A stretch of DNA of 63,716 nucleotides from Hymenobacter rubripertinctus (GTDB lineage Bacteria > Bacteroidota > Bacteroidia > Cytophagales > Hymenobacteraceae). How positions within the stretch are numbered: the first letter of the stretch is position 1; the number at the start of each line of letters is the position of its first letter. This document shows positions 7,981 through 17,423 of this stretch, one piece after another. Both the position numbers and the translations under genes were made by a program. The stretch covers positions 16,609-80,324 of the forward strand of contig NZ_QYCN01000019.1 in the NCBI RefSeq assembly GCF_003583925.1. The letters are read 5' to 3'. The notes below the pieces were generated by a model. That model was not told where the DNA came from. It was given only the letters and a program-made list of their open reading frames with translations, and did not search any database.

Positions 7981-9246
7981 CTACCGCCGCCGCACCAGCC
8001 GCCATGCGTGGGTGAGGTCGGCGGGGCCGGGCAGGAAGGCGGTGGGACCGAGGCCGGTGGCGCGGCGGAAATGCCAGACCAGAAACGCCGTGGACGCGTA
8101 GTAGGAGAGGGTGGCTGACAAGGCCGCGCCCCGGATACCCAGGCGCGGAATCAGCAGCCCGCCGCCCAGCAGCGTTACTGCCAGGCCCACCACGGCGGCG
8201 GCATTGTTGATGCGGTAGTCGGCCCGCCCGGCAAAAAAGCTGCTCACCAGCATCTGCACGGCCATCACCACCGCGCCGGGGGCCAGCAACTGCATCACGG
8301 CCTGGGCCGGACCGAATTCGCGCCCGAAAATGGCCGTGAGCAGGGCCGGGGGCACGGCCACCAGCACCAGCACGGCCGCCGCCGTGGCCAGCACGGCCAG
8401 CCGGCCCACTCGCAGCGCCGATTCGGGCAGCGGCTCGCCCGGCCGGGCATTCACTAAGTCCACGTACTGCACCAGCGCGGCGCTGCGCGGAATCAGCCAG
8501 ATGGCCTCCATCAGGGCCACGCCCACCGACAGAATGCCCACCGCCCGGGTATCCACGAAGTAGGCCACGAAGTAGTAGCCGAGGCGGTAGTTGGCGAAGG
8601 CCAGGATGTTGGAAAAATGCGCCCCCCGGCTGTGGCGGGCCAGTTCCCGGGTGGTAGCCCGCAGGCGCCGGCCCAGGCGTCGGCGGGGGTCGGGCAGGCG
8701 CAGCAGGGGCACCAGGCTCAGCAGCAGCGGTAGCCCGAACGCCAGGTAGGCCGCGTAATAGTAGGTTTCCACGGTGAGCCAAGAGGCTCCTGCCGTGAAA
8801 GCGCCCAGCAGCGCCCCGGCCAGCAGCACTATCTGGGCCAGCGTGAGCAGATTATAGGTGCCCTCGCGGCGGCGACCCAGCAGCAGGGCAGTATTGATGG
8901 AAAAGAAGGCCTGCAACAAACTCAGTAGCCCCAGGTGCAGCAGGTAAGTGGGCTCGGGCTGCCGGAGTAGTGCCACCACGGCCGTGCCCAGCCCGCACAT
9001 CAGGGCCGCCCAGCCGTAGGCCGGCAGCAGCAGGTGCCAGAGGTTGCGGCGCGGGGCCAGGTAAATGAGCGAAGAGCCCCCCAGCAGCCCGATGAACAGC
9101 AGAATAGCCGCGCAGTCCGTCACGAACAGGCTCACCGCGCCCCGGCCCGTCGCCCCCAGGTAGCGGGCTGTCAGCCAGACTATGCCAAAGCTGAGCAGGG
9201 CCGTGACCAGGCGGGTGGCAAAATTCTGAACGACGCGACGTAGCAT
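7981..9246 (-). CDS. polysaccharide biosynthesis / oligosaccharide flippase family protein
   Basis: A 421-aa membrane protein with about a dozen hydrophobic segments, beginning with a Wzx-like N-terminus (SFGIVWLTARYLGATGRGAVSLF). Members of the MATE/MOP superfamily carry lipid-linked glycans across the inner membrane. The gene lies 25 bp downstream of the GT4 gene in the same direction, so the pair forms an operon. A second, longer flippase-like gene is at 44289. The exact glycan is unknown. Confidence 0.8.
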   Translation of the reverse strand: MLRRVVQNFATRLVTALLSFGIVWLTARYLGATGRGAVSLFVTDCAAILLFIGLLGGSSLIYLAPRRNLWHLLLPAYGWAALMCGLGTAVVALLRQPEPTYLLHLGLLSLLQAFFSINTALLLGRRREGTYNLLTLAQIVLLAGALLGAFTAGASWLTVETYYYAAYLAFGLPLLLSLVPLLRLPDPRRRLGRRLRATTRELARHSRGAHFSNILAFANYRLGYYFVAYFVDTRAVGILSVGVALMEAIWLIPRSAALVQYVDLVNARPGEPLPESALRVGRLAVLATAAAVLVLVAVPPALLTAIFGREFGPAQAVMQLLAPGAVVMAVQMLVSSFFAGRADYRINNAAAVVGLAVTLLGGGLLIPRLGIRGAALSATLSYYASTAFLVWHFRRATGLGPTAFLPGPADLTHAWRLVRRR

Positions 9247-9271
9247 AGGGGGCGAAGAAACGAAGAAACGG

Positions 9272-10474
9272 CTAGGCCCCCAGCATCTGCCGGTACACGT
9301 GCCGGAAGGCCGCGCCCACGGCCGGGTAGCTGAACCGGGCTACGGCTCCCTCGCGCAGAAGGTGCTCATCGAAGCGGCCTGCCGGAGCCCGGAGCACCGC
9401 CAGCAGCGCGTCGTAGAGGGCCGCCTCGTTGCCGGGCTCCACCAGCAAGCCGGCCGAGCCATCGGGGGGCAGCAGTTCCGGCACGCCGTTGACGCGGGTG
9501 GCCACGGCGGGCAGGCCACTGGCTTGGGCTTCAATCAGCACGCAGGGCAGGTTTTCGTAGTTGGAAAACAGGACGAAGGCCTGGGCCTGGCGCATTTCCT
9601 CCGCTACCTGCTCCGAGGTTAGCTTGCCCAGGAACTCCACCGTACCATCAGCCAGTAGACCTAACTCGGCTGCCAACTGGTGCATAGCAGCTTCGGCGGG
9701 GCCGTAGCCGGCAATTCGCAGGTGGAGGCCCAATGCCGGGTGTTCGGTCCGGAGCCGGGCTACGGTGCGCAGGGTGCCGCTCAGGTTCTTGGCTTGTTCA
9801 TTGAAGGCGGCCACGTTGAGCAGCCCCCGCCGTTGCGCGGGCTCGGCGGGCAGTCGGAAGAGGTCCGTGTCCACTACGTTGGGAATGATGAAGGTGCGCC
9901 GGTGGGCAATATCCAAGGCCCCCAGAGCCTGCCGCAGGTTTTCCGACACGGTATGCACCGCTGCTGCCCGCCGCACTACCAACCGGGAAAGATACCGCCT
10001 CACCCCACTGATACGGCCGCCCCGGCCCGGCAAATACCGCGTCCAGTGTTCGGTGACGAGATACGGAATCCGGTGGCGCTGCCGTAACCAGAGCGCCCAC
10101 AGGCCGGTGCGTAGCAGCACGTGCACGTGCACCAGGTCGGGCCGCTGGCCCCAGTGTTGGCAGACGCGCCGGTAGCCCCGGTGCTGACTCCAGAAGTACA
10201 GGGCCAGCTTGAGCAGCTTATCCAGCGGGGCAAAGCCGGTGGGCTGGGCGCGGTAGTAATAGCGCCAGACCGGGACTGGTCCGCCCAGGTCAACTTCTTC
10301 CTCAATCAGCTTCTTCAACGGCCCCCGGGCCACGGCCGCGAAAACTACGGCACTTTGTAACGGCTGCTCCAGTGGGGCGGACCCGGCAATGGCGGCTACG
10401 TGCCGGGCCACGAAGTCGCCATCCTGGTCGTCGTAGCGGTTCGGGTACCATTTGGGCAGGTGCAACACGCGCAT
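9272..10474 (-). CDS. glycosyltransferase family 4
   Basis: A 400-aa GT-B enzyme that transfers a sugar from an activated donor to a growing glycan. N-terminal MRVLHLPKWYPNRYDDQDGDFVARHV is a typical GT4 opening with conserved acceptor-side residues; the C-terminal donor domain has GPAEAAMHQLAAELGL, VLFSNYENLPCVLIEAQASGLPAVATRVNGVPELL, with the E-x7-E region intact. The start is at 10474; the longer frame to 10546 only adds a Leu/Pro-rich stretch. First gene of the GT4-flippase pair. Confidence 0.88.
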   Translation of the reverse strand: MRVLHLPKWYPNRYDDQDGDFVARHVAAIAGSAPLEQPLQSAVVFAAVARGPLKKLIEEEVDLGGPVPVWRYYYRAQPTGFAPLDKLLKLALYFWSQHRGYRRVCQHWGQRPDLVHVHVLLRTGLWALWLRQRHRIPYLVTEHWTRYLPGRGGRISGVRRYLSRLVVRRAAAVHTVSENLRQALGALDIAHRRTFIIPNVVDTDLFRLPAEPAQRRGLLNVAAFNEQAKNLSGTLRTVARLRTEHPALGLHLRIAGYGPAEAAMHQLAAELGLLADGTVEFLGKLTSEQVAEEMRQAQAFVLFSNYENLPCVLIEAQASGLPAVATRVNGVPELLPPDGSAGLLVEPGNEAALYDALLAVLRAPAGRFDEHLLREGAVARFSYPAVGAAFRHVYRQMLGA

Positions 10475-10657
10475 GAGCGGAATCGGGGGCAGCGGAAGGG
10501 AAGGAAGGCCGGGCGTCAAAAGTACAACGAACCCCCGGAGCCTCACCAGTCAGCGGCCTCGGGGCGCAGGCTGGCAGTCGGCGAACCATAAAAGAACCGG
10601 CCACCCCAGGGTAGCCGGCTCGGATAAAGCGCTAGAATTACGATAAATTAGTTGAAC

Positions 10658-12310
10658 CTACTTAGCCACCACGAAACGTACCGACTGGCTGGTTTCGTTG
10701 GTCGTGACCACAGCCATGTACACCCCCGATTTCAGGTTCGCGGGCAGCGTTACCGACTGCGTACCAGCGTTCAGTTTGCCGTTGGTGAGCAGGGTAGCCA
10801 CCTGGCGGCCGGTCATGTCCAGTACGCGCACCGTGGCGGTACCGCTACGCTTCAGATTGAAGCTCAGTTGGGCGGTGCCAGCGGTGGGGTTCGGGGCTAC
10901 GGCCAGCTGCTGGAGCTGGTCGGAGACCGATTTGGAGGCCAGCGTCAGGCCGGGACGGTTATAGCAGGTAGTTTGGGGGTTGAAGTTGGTCCAGCCGGCC
11001 ACCCAGTTAGTAGCTCCGAAGGCTCCGCGGAATGTGCCGGTTTTGTTGAAAAAGCTGTCCGTGAGCTTGGCATCGGTGTAAGCAGCGCCCGTGTTCAGTA
11101 CCGAAGCGGCGGGCAGCGTGAAGTCCTGGATTACATCGGCATCCGGAGCATCATTGCCGGCCCGCAGGCCCAACTCACCCACGCCGGAGTACGTGGTGTT
11201 GGCGTTAGCCGCCGCGTTCCAGAAACCGGCCACGTCGTAGGTGGTAACGCCGGCCGCTTCGAAGTTGGTAGTCATGTTAGCCATCACATTGTTCTTCAGC
11301 ACCAGCTTACCAGCGGTAGCGTTCTGCTGGGTCGGAGCGCCATCTAACGTCAACCCTTTAGGCCAGCCCGCAATCACCGAATTAAAAATGGAAATTTCGG
11401 TGTCGCGACGCAGGTGCATGGACCGCGTAAAGTTGGCCGCAGCTCCAATAGGCGTCCGCAACAAGGCCGTTACGTTCGAGAAAACCGGGGCGGTTTTGGG
11501 GGTTCTGCTAGACCCATCCTTGTCGTTATCCGACTCAAAAGCAGTGGAGCCGGATACGTCGGCCGTGTTCGACTCGCGGATGATCAGGCCGTACTGGATT
11601 TTGCCCTGGAAGCCGTTGTCAGTATCAAAATCGTCGTCGGTGGCAGCCACGGCTACCAAGTGCTTGGCATTCACCGTACCCCCGAACCACTCAAACGAGT
11701 CGTCGCCGGAAGCATATACCTGCACGTAGTCAATGGTAGTGCCGGCTCCTACGCCGCCCATTGTCAGGCCATTGATTTCGGAGTTCGGCTGAAACGCGAT
11801 GCCGGGGAACTCGATCCGCACGTACTTGAGTACACCCGAATTATCGTTCGGGTCGGTGCCGCCGTAGGTCGAGCCCACGCCACCCTCAATAACGGGTGTG
11901 CCCGCCAAGTTCGTGGGGGCCTTGCCCAGCAGGATAATGCCGCCCCAGTCGCCCCGGTTGCGGGAGCCAGCGGGTTCGTTCGATGTGAAAACGATGGGCT
12001 TATCGACGGTGCCTTCGGCCATAATCTTGGCTCCGGGCTCAACAATGAGTGTGCCTTTACCGGCTTTGTCGCCCTTAATGATGGTGCCGGGCTCAATGGT
12101 GAGCGTAGCGCCGGCCCGTACGTAGATAAACTTGGAGAGCAGGTAGATGTTGTTGCTCGTCCATTTGGTGTCCGTCGTAATATCCGCCGAAATTACGGTG
12201 GCGGTGGGGGCCACGGGGCAGGGCGAAATTGTTTGGGCTTGCACCCGCGCAACAGGAGCGGCGGCGGCTACGGCACAGGCTAGCAGAGCAGGGAGTAAAA
12301 GCTTTTTCAT
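10658..12310 (-). CDS. secreted beta-helix-like protein with T9SS type A sorting domain
   Basis: A 550-aa protein. Signal peptide MKKLLLPALLACAVAAAAPVARVQA is followed by Gln. The body contains GATLTIEPGTIIKGDK, GTLIVEPGAKIMAEGT, PIVFTSNEP and GDWGGIILLGKAP, a pattern of right-handed parallel beta-helix turns seen in Bacteroidota surface proteins. The C-terminal 80 residues (LAVAPNPTAGTAQLSF..., RVLDMTGRQVATL, LKSGVYMAVV) are a T9SS type A signal. It lies downstream of, and in the same direction as, a TonB-receptor gene, separated by a hairpin. The pairing suggests a joint role in binding or taking up one substrate; which one is not visible. Confidence 0.85.
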   Translation of the reverse strand: MKKLLLPALLACAVAAAAPVARVQAQTISPCPVAPTATVISADITTDTKWTSNNIYLLSKFIYVRAGATLTIEPGTIIKGDKAGKGTLIVEPGAKIMAEGTVDKPIVFTSNEPAGSRNRGDWGGIILLGKAPTNLAGTPVIEGGVGSTYGGTDPNDNSGVLKYVRIEFPGIAFQPNSEINGLTMGGVGAGTTIDYVQVYASGDDSFEWFGGTVNAKHLVAVAATDDDFDTDNGFQGKIQYGLIIRESNTADVSGSTAFESDNDKDGSSRTPKTAPVFSNVTALLRTPIGAAANFTRSMHLRRDTEISIFNSVIAGWPKGLTLDGAPTQQNATAGKLVLKNNVMANMTTNFEAAGVTTYDVAGFWNAAANANTTYSGVGELGLRAGNDAPDADVIQDFTLPAASVLNTGAAYTDAKLTDSFFNKTGTFRGAFGATNWVAGWTNFNPQTTCYNRPGLTLASKSVSDQLQQLAVAPNPTAGTAQLSFNLKRSGTATVRVLDMTGRQVATLLTNGKLNAGTQSVTLPANLKSGVYMAVVTTNETSQSVRFVVAK

Positions 12311-12360
12311 GGGTATGAGGGTAGAAGTATGAAAGGCAGATTTGCTGAGGCAAAGGTCCA

Positions 12361-12400
12361 AAAGCATAACGCCCATCCGTAGGAATGGGCGTTATGCTTT
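12361..12400 (-). terminator. 16-bp hairpin between TonB receptor and beta-helix gene
   Basis: AAAGCATAACGCCCAT pairs perfectly with its complement around eight bases. On the minus strand it is followed by TTTT. It can end or attenuate transcription from the receptor gene into the beta-helix gene. Confidence 0.75.
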
Positions 12401-12425
12401 CGTTGCCGACGTGTTACTTTATTGT

Positions 12426-15251
12426 TTAGAAGTTGTAGGTCAGGCCCAGCGTGGAGTAGCTGCCCCGGCGGTACTCGGCGAATGGCCCCCGCTCGTTGCC
12501 GCCAATGTTACCGTTGCGGTTGAAGTCGTAATACTGCCGCACTTTCTGGTTGAGAATGTCCTGAATGCCGGCTTTCACCTGCAAGTGCGGTCCAAACCCT
12601 TTCGTAACGGCCAGGTCGATGACGTGGCGGGGCATCTCAATGACGGTATAGTTGGAGGTTTGGTCGCCCACGAACTTGATGCGCTGGCCGATGACGTTGT
12701 ACTGGGCCGAAACCTGCCACTGGGCCTCGTCATCCTGATAGAATATGCCCGTGTTCACCACGTAGGGCGACTGGCCCTGTAACGGCCGGTTCGATAGGGC
12801 GAATTCGTTGTTGGTAGCGTTGTCCTTCAACTGCACGTTGCTTTTAATAACCGAGGCATTCAGAATCAGGGAGAAGTGTTGCAGAAAACGATTCTCGGTG
12901 AGTTCGGCCAATGATTTGCGGGCCTCTACTTCCACGCCTATATCGTAAGCATTGTCGGCATTCTGGAAGGTGAGGTAGGTTTGCTCGGTGGCTACCGACT
13001 GAGTGGTTTGCTCAATGGCATCCTTAAAGTACTTGTAGAATACGCCCACCGAGAGCATTTCGGCGCGGGTCGGGTAGAACTCGTAGCGCAGGTCGGCGTT
13101 GTAAATCGTGGCCGTTTTCAGATCCTTGTTACCCGTAATAATGGCGTTGTTGGCGTAGTCGAAGTAGGGGTAGTTGGCAACTTCGCGGAACTCGGGCCGG
13201 TTCACCGATACACTGGTACCGAAGCGCAATAAGGACCGCAAATTGAAATTGTAGGTCGCGTTCAGCGAGGGCATCGGAATTACGCGGCGCTCTAGGTAAG
13301 CCGTATCCTGCGGGTCACCGTTTTTGAGATACTTGCGGTTGTATTCCACCCGCACTCCGCCGGAAAGGCTGAATTTATCCGAAATCGGAGCAACGGCCCC
13401 AATGTAGCCGGCGGCCAGCGTGTTCTCCGCCGAATAGCGGTCTTTGAGCGATGTGCCTTCATCGAGCACGAAACCGGTTCTTGGGTCCAGATTCTCGGGG
13501 GCGAAGATTTGCTCAATCGGCAGTGTCAGCAGGCGGTTGGACCGAGCTTGGTCGCGGTAGAAAGTGCTGCCGTTGCCAATAACGTAGGAGAAGAAACGGT
13601 TCTCGAAGTCACGCTTTTTCTGTTCAGCGTAGAAGCCGACCCGCAGCTTGAATTCGTTGGCTTTGGTCGTGTCGCGGCCCCGGAAGCGCCGTTCCCACTG
13701 GCCACTGGCCATGTAAGTATTTTCGTTCAGGTTGGAAAAGAAGCGGCTGGCGTCGTAGGGGTTGCCATCGGGTGGCACCACCACCAGAAACGACTTGGGC
13801 GTATCGCCGGGCGCGGGCGTAATGCGCTGGGTGTTGTAGCGGCTGTAATCGGGCTCCTCGCGGAACACGTAGTTGTAACCGGCCGCCCACGTTACGTTGG
13901 TATGCTGCGTAGCCCCCAAATCGTGGGAGCCCTGCAACTGGCCCGAGTACACCGTGCGGCTCTGGTAGTGCAGGGCGTTGCCCTCGCGGTCGAGGCCCTG
14001 GTCTAGAATCTGGCCGGTGCGGTGGGTTACTTCGTCGGTACCATACTGGTTGAGAAAGTTGCGCAGTTCCAGCCGGTTGCGGTCGTTGAGGCGCACCTGC
14101 CAGTTATGGATTATGCCCAGGCGGGTGCCGGTAATCGCGCGTTCATCATTGTAGAGATATTGCTGGCGGGGCAGGTTGGTCGCCGGATCCACTTCCACCA
14201 AATAGCGGCTGCGGGTGATGTTGTTCTGCTCGTGCGTGTTGGAGTAGGACACCGACGTTACGTTGCTCACGTAGGCCTGGCCCACCTCAAAACGTCGGCT
14301 TAGGCCCAACGAAACCCGCAGGTCGGGCCGGGCAGTAATACGCTGCGGCAGCCACTCATTGCGGAACGTCGGTTGGTTGGTTTTGGTGAGCTCAGCGGGC
14401 GTGCTCCCAGGCAGCTGGCGGTTGCCGCCGTCGTAGCCCAGCCAGTCGTTGCCGCGCCCGGGGCTTACCTGGTAGTTGTCGATAAACGTAGTGCCGCTAC
14501 GGCCCCAGCCCGAAACGCTCAGGCTGGTTTTGTTTTCGAGGACCGAGTTCTTGGTGTACACCTTCACGATGCCGCCCCCGAATTCGCCGGGCAACTCCGG
14601 TGAACCACCCTTAAAAATTAGAATCCGGTCAATTACCGACGAGGGCAGTACGTCAAACGAGAAGGAGCGCGTATCTACTTCCGCCGAGGGCGTGAGGGCA
14701 TCGTTGAGCATCACCGTGTTATAGCGCTCGGCCAGCCCCCGGATAACGATGAAGTTGTTATTCTGAATGGTTACGCCCGGAATGCGCTTCACCACTTCGG
14801 CCGCGTCGCGGTCCAGGGTTTTCACAATCTGGTCGTTACTCATGCCACTCACCACCACTTCCGATTTTTTCAGGTCCTGGAGCATGGCTACTTCGGTGCC
14901 CGTCTGCTTCTGGCCCGTTACCACCACTTCGCCCAGGGTCTGGGCGCTTTCTTCCAAGGAGCCGTTGAGCGTCGTTTTCTGACCCTCCCGAAGCACGATA
15001 CCCGGGAAGGTGAGGGGCTTGTAGCCGATGGACTGCACGCTGATGGTGTAGGTGCCGGGCGCGATGCCCAGCGTGTAGGTGCCATCCAGGTCAACGGGGG
15101 CGGCCGTGGTCGTGCCCGTCACGATAACCGTGGCCCCAATGGCTCCTTCCCCGGTTTTCTTATCGAGGATTTTTCCCACCAGCGTACCCTGTTGGGCCCA
15201 GAGCAAGTGGCTGATAGTGAGGAAAAAAAGTAGTAGAAAAGAGCGCCGCAT
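12426..15251 (-). CDS. TonB-dependent outer-membrane receptor with CarboxypepD_reg-like N-domain
   Basis: A 941-aa receptor. Signal peptide ends ...SHLLWA before QQG. Residues about 22-110 form a carboxypeptidase-regulatory-like beta-sandwich (GKILDKKTGEGAIGATVIV...YTISVQSIGY). The plug follows, with VVVTGQKQ, IPGVTIQNNNFIVIRGLAERYNTVMLNDA, then the 22-strand barrel ending in ...STLGLTYNF with terminal Phe. It imports a ligand with TonB/ExbBD energy. No SusD gene is adjacent; its partner is the beta-helix cargo protein downstream. Ligand unknown. The start codon is divergent from yicC. Confidence 0.92.
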   Translation of the reverse strand: MRRSFLLLFFLTISHLLWAQQGTLVGKILDKKTGEGAIGATVIVTGTTTAAPVDLDGTYTLGIAPGTYTISVQSIGYKPLTFPGIVLREGQKTTLNGSLEESAQTLGEVVVTGQKQTGTEVAMLQDLKKSEVVVSGMSNDQIVKTLDRDAAEVVKRIPGVTIQNNNFIVIRGLAERYNTVMLNDALTPSAEVDTRSFSFDVLPSSVIDRILIFKGGSPELPGEFGGGIVKVYTKNSVLENKTSLSVSGWGRSGTTFIDNYQVSPGRGNDWLGYDGGNRQLPGSTPAELTKTNQPTFRNEWLPQRITARPDLRVSLGLSRRFEVGQAYVSNVTSVSYSNTHEQNNITRSRYLVEVDPATNLPRQQYLYNDERAITGTRLGIIHNWQVRLNDRNRLELRNFLNQYGTDEVTHRTGQILDQGLDREGNALHYQSRTVYSGQLQGSHDLGATQHTNVTWAAGYNYVFREEPDYSRYNTQRITPAPGDTPKSFLVVVPPDGNPYDASRFFSNLNENTYMASGQWERRFRGRDTTKANEFKLRVGFYAEQKKRDFENRFFSYVIGNGSTFYRDQARSNRLLTLPIEQIFAPENLDPRTGFVLDEGTSLKDRYSAENTLAAGYIGAVAPISDKFSLSGGVRVEYNRKYLKNGDPQDTAYLERRVIPMPSLNATYNFNLRSLLRFGTSVSVNRPEFREVANYPYFDYANNAIITGNKDLKTATIYNADLRYEFYPTRAEMLSVGVFYKYFKDAIEQTTQSVATEQTYLTFQNADNAYDIGVEVEARKSLAELTENRFLQHFSLILNASVIKSNVQLKDNATNNEFALSNRPLQGQSPYVVNTGIFYQDDEAQWQVSAQYNVIGQRIKFVGDQTSNYTVIEMPRHVIDLAVTKGFGPHLQVKAGIQDILNQKVRQYYDFNRNGNIGGNERGPFAEYRRGSYSTLGLTYNF

Positions 15252-15273
15252 ACGGGGGTCGGGAAAAGTTTCA

Positions 15274-15281
15274 CAAAGCTA
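15274..15281 (-). promoter_or_regulatory. -7 box for the TonB receptor gene
   Basis: Minus strand TAGCTTTG, 23 bp before the start codon. No good -33 TTG is seen at the expected spacing. Confidence 0.5.
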
Positions 15282-15365
15282 TACCCACGCTGTTATGCTA
15301 ATATTGCGCCCGTGTTATGCTTGTGTTACTGCCGGCCTAACCCCTTCACTTTCTGTTCTAACCCG

Positions 15366-15373
15366 CTACTTTT
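15366..15373 (+). promoter_or_regulatory. -7 box for yicC
   Basis: TACTTTTG matches TAnnTTTG, 23 bp before the yicC ATG. No clear -33 partner. Confidence 0.55.
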
Positions 15374-15396
15374 GCGGCCACTTTGCCCCTCCACCC

Positions 15397-16296
15397 ATGC
15401 TCCAGTCCATGACCGGCTACGGAATCGCCACCCGCGAAACCGATCACTACGCCGTCACCGTCGAAATCAAGTCGCTCAACTCCAAAACGCTGGACCTGAG
15501 CCTGCGGCTGCCCCGCTTTCTACAGGACCGGGAACTAGAAATCCGCAATCTGGTGGCTAAGAGCCTGATTCGGGGCAAGGTGAACCTTAATCTGGACTTC
15601 ACGCGCCCGCGGGCAACGGGCGCGCAGGGTTCTTCCATGGTCAACCACGAAGCCCTGGTGGCCGTCTGCCAGGAGTTGCAGGCCCTGAGCCTGCGCACCG
15701 GGTTTTCGCTGGAGCAAGTAACGGCCGTGGCCCACGCCCTGCCCGGGGCGCTGCGCATCCCGGCCGATGGACCGGTAGCCACCGAGCAGGAGGAGGAAAC
15801 GCCCTGGGAGGAGCTGCTGCCCCTGCTCCAGCAGGCCCTGGACCGCGTCAACCAGTTTCGCCGCGACGAGGGGCAGGCCCTTACTTCCGAGATCCTGGGC
15901 TACATAGACCGCATCCGCATCCTGCTGGCCGACGTGGAGCGCCACGACCCCACCCGCATCGAGCAGGTCCGGCAACGGCTGCAAACCCACCTGGCCGACA
16001 TCTCGGCCAACGAACACTTCAACGGCGTCCGCTTCGAGCAGGAGGTGTTGCACTACATTGAGAAGCTGGATATTGCCGAGGAAAAGGTGCGGTTGGTCAA
16101 CCATTTGCACTACTTCACCGAAACGGCCGGCCTGCCCGAACCCACGGGAAAGAAATTAGCGTTTATTTCGCAGGAAATTGGTCGGGAGATCAATACCATC
16201 GGTTCCAAAGCCAACGACTCTACCATCCAGCATCTGGTGGTGAGTATGAAAGAGGAACTCGAAAAAATCAAGGAACAGATCAACAACATCCTGTAA
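15397..16296 (+). CDS. yicC: YicC family protein (stress-linked endoribonuclease family)
   Basis: A 299-aa protein starting MLQSMTGYGIATRE, the invariant opening of YicC. The YicC N-domain covers about residues 2-155 (EIKSLNSKTLDLSLRLP), the DUF1732 C-domain about 210-299 and ends with STIQHLVVSMKEELEKIKEQINNIL, also diagnostic. E. coli YicC has been linked to RNA decay and stationary-phase stress. In many genomes gmk follows; here it does not. The longer open frame back to 15079 is antisense to the receptor gene and is not coding. Confidence 0.93.
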   Translation: MLQSMTGYGIATRETDHYAVTVEIKSLNSKTLDLSLRLPRFLQDRELEIRNLVAKSLIRGKVNLNLDFTRPRATGAQGSSMVNHEALVAVCQELQALSLRTGFSLEQVTAVAHALPGALRIPADGPVATEQEEETPWEELLPLLQQALDRVNQFRRDEGQALTSEILGYIDRIRILLADVERHDPTRIEQVRQRLQTHLADISANEHFNGVRFEQEVLHYIEKLDIAEEKVRLVNHLHYFTETAGLPEPTGKKLAFISQEIGREINTIGSKANDSTIQHLVVSMKEELEKIKEQINNIL

Positions 16297-16633
16297 ATAC
16301 CATCGCCTGCCTTGCATGTACCCACACCTGTCAAATTGAACTTTGCGGTTATCATTCTGCATAGGCTATTCTTGATATAGTTTTGGGATTTTTCAGGGTT
16401 GGCTGTTTTCGGATGCGGAGGTGTGAAAAGCCGTAAAATGCCCTTTAGGGTTCTTTTGGCGGGTTTTATCGTTCCAAACGAGTGTTAGGCGAGGAGAAAT
16501 CCAGGTTATTTTTTTGTAAATAACTTGCCTTTTAGATTTTTGTACGTAAATTGTGTTATCCAAACAGAGGTAGTTTATTCTCCGTTGGATAACCTTCACA
16601 TTTTTGATTTCCATCTTTTTTCAGCCTACTACT
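16297..16633. other. intergenic region, AT-rich, no gene seen
   Basis: 337 bp between yicC and the next gene. The region around 16500-16560 is AT-rich and carries a weak promoter-like TTTG (16513-16516) and TAGATTTT (16533-16540) at poor spacing. No RNA gene or strong hairpin is seen. Confidence 0.4.
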
Positions 16634-17179
16634 ATGAAAAAAGCCTTACTTACCGCCCCCGTAATCTGCCTGATGCTTCTGCTGATGGCAGCCCGCCCTT
16701 TTGCCGAAGTAGAGCTAGTGAAGAAACGCGTTCTGAGTGAGCGTGTCGAAATCCTGATTCCGAAAGGGTTTGAGGTGATGAGCGAGCAGCAGATGGACTT
16801 CAACTACGCGAAGTCCCAGAGCCGCCCGAGCGTTATCTACACCAACAGCAACGAGGCCAGCATCTCTTTCTCGTACACCGATAACACGGCCGATCAGGAC
16901 ATGATCGGAATGTACCAGGACAACTTTTACAAGATTTACGCCAAGCAGTTCAAAGAAGCCAAGTGGTTCAACCACGGGGTGAAAGAGATAAACGGCCGCC
17001 AGGTGGGATACCTGGAGCTGATGAAGCCTGAGCTTGGTCACGAAGTTTACCAGCTGATTTTCTTCACCGACGTGGAGGGCAAGCTGCTCATGTGCACCTT
17101 CACCTGCGCCGACCGGCAGAAGCCAGAGTGGGAGAACGTTGCCAAGCAGATCATGGGTTCGTTCAAAGCAAACGGCTAA
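16634..17179 (+). CDS. secreted protein of unknown function
   Basis: A 181-aa protein. MKKALLTAPVICLMLLLMAARPFA is a signal peptide, cleaved before EVELVKKRV. The mature part has IEILIPKGFEVMSEQQMDFNYAK-like text, SEASISFSYTDN and CTFTCADRQKPEWENVAKQIMGSFK near the end. This layout resembles small periplasmic proteins of the PsbP/DUF1795-like type, which is only an impression. Unlike most exported proteins in this window, its predicted +1 residue is Glu, not Gln. Single-gene unit with a strong terminator. Confidence 0.7.
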   Translation: MKKALLTAPVICLMLLLMAARPFAEVELVKKRVLSERVEILIPKGFEVMSEQQMDFNYAKSQSRPSVIYTNSNEASISFSYTDNTADQDMIGMYQDNFYKIYAKQFKEAKWFNHGVKEINGRQVGYLELMKPELGHEVYQLIFFTDVEGKLLMCTFTCADRQKPEWENVAKQIMGSFKANG

Positions 17180-17196
17180 GTCCAAGCTGCTTTCCC

Positions 17197-17263
17197 GCCG
17201 AAAAGCAAGTATCCCGGAATTGTCAACCTCCCGTTGATGATTCCGGGATACTTGCTTTTCGGC
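17197..17263 (+). terminator. long terminator hairpin
   Basis: A 22-bp arm from GCCGAAAAGCAAGTATCCCGG faces its complement across a 20-base loop that itself has TCAAC/GTTGA. TTTT lies inside the 3' arm. Ends the preceding secreted-protein gene. Confidence 0.8.
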
Positions 17264-17423
17264 TATTGCACCCTAAGACCCCACTATCCAGCACCCTCAG
17301 CCGCAGGCCGCGGCCAGGCCTGCTGTCAGGATGGCGTGCCGCCCTGTTCCCGCGTGGTGCCTCCCCCCGACCCCTTACGCCGCTTGATGCGCGGAATGAA
17401 AAAGGAGAGAAGGAGCCAGACGA

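Noticed and set aside
16393..16614. 73-codon minus-strand frame in the AT-rich gap
   Set aside because: AT-rich random composition, no signal, no motif, and it crosses the upstream region of the secreted-protein gene.
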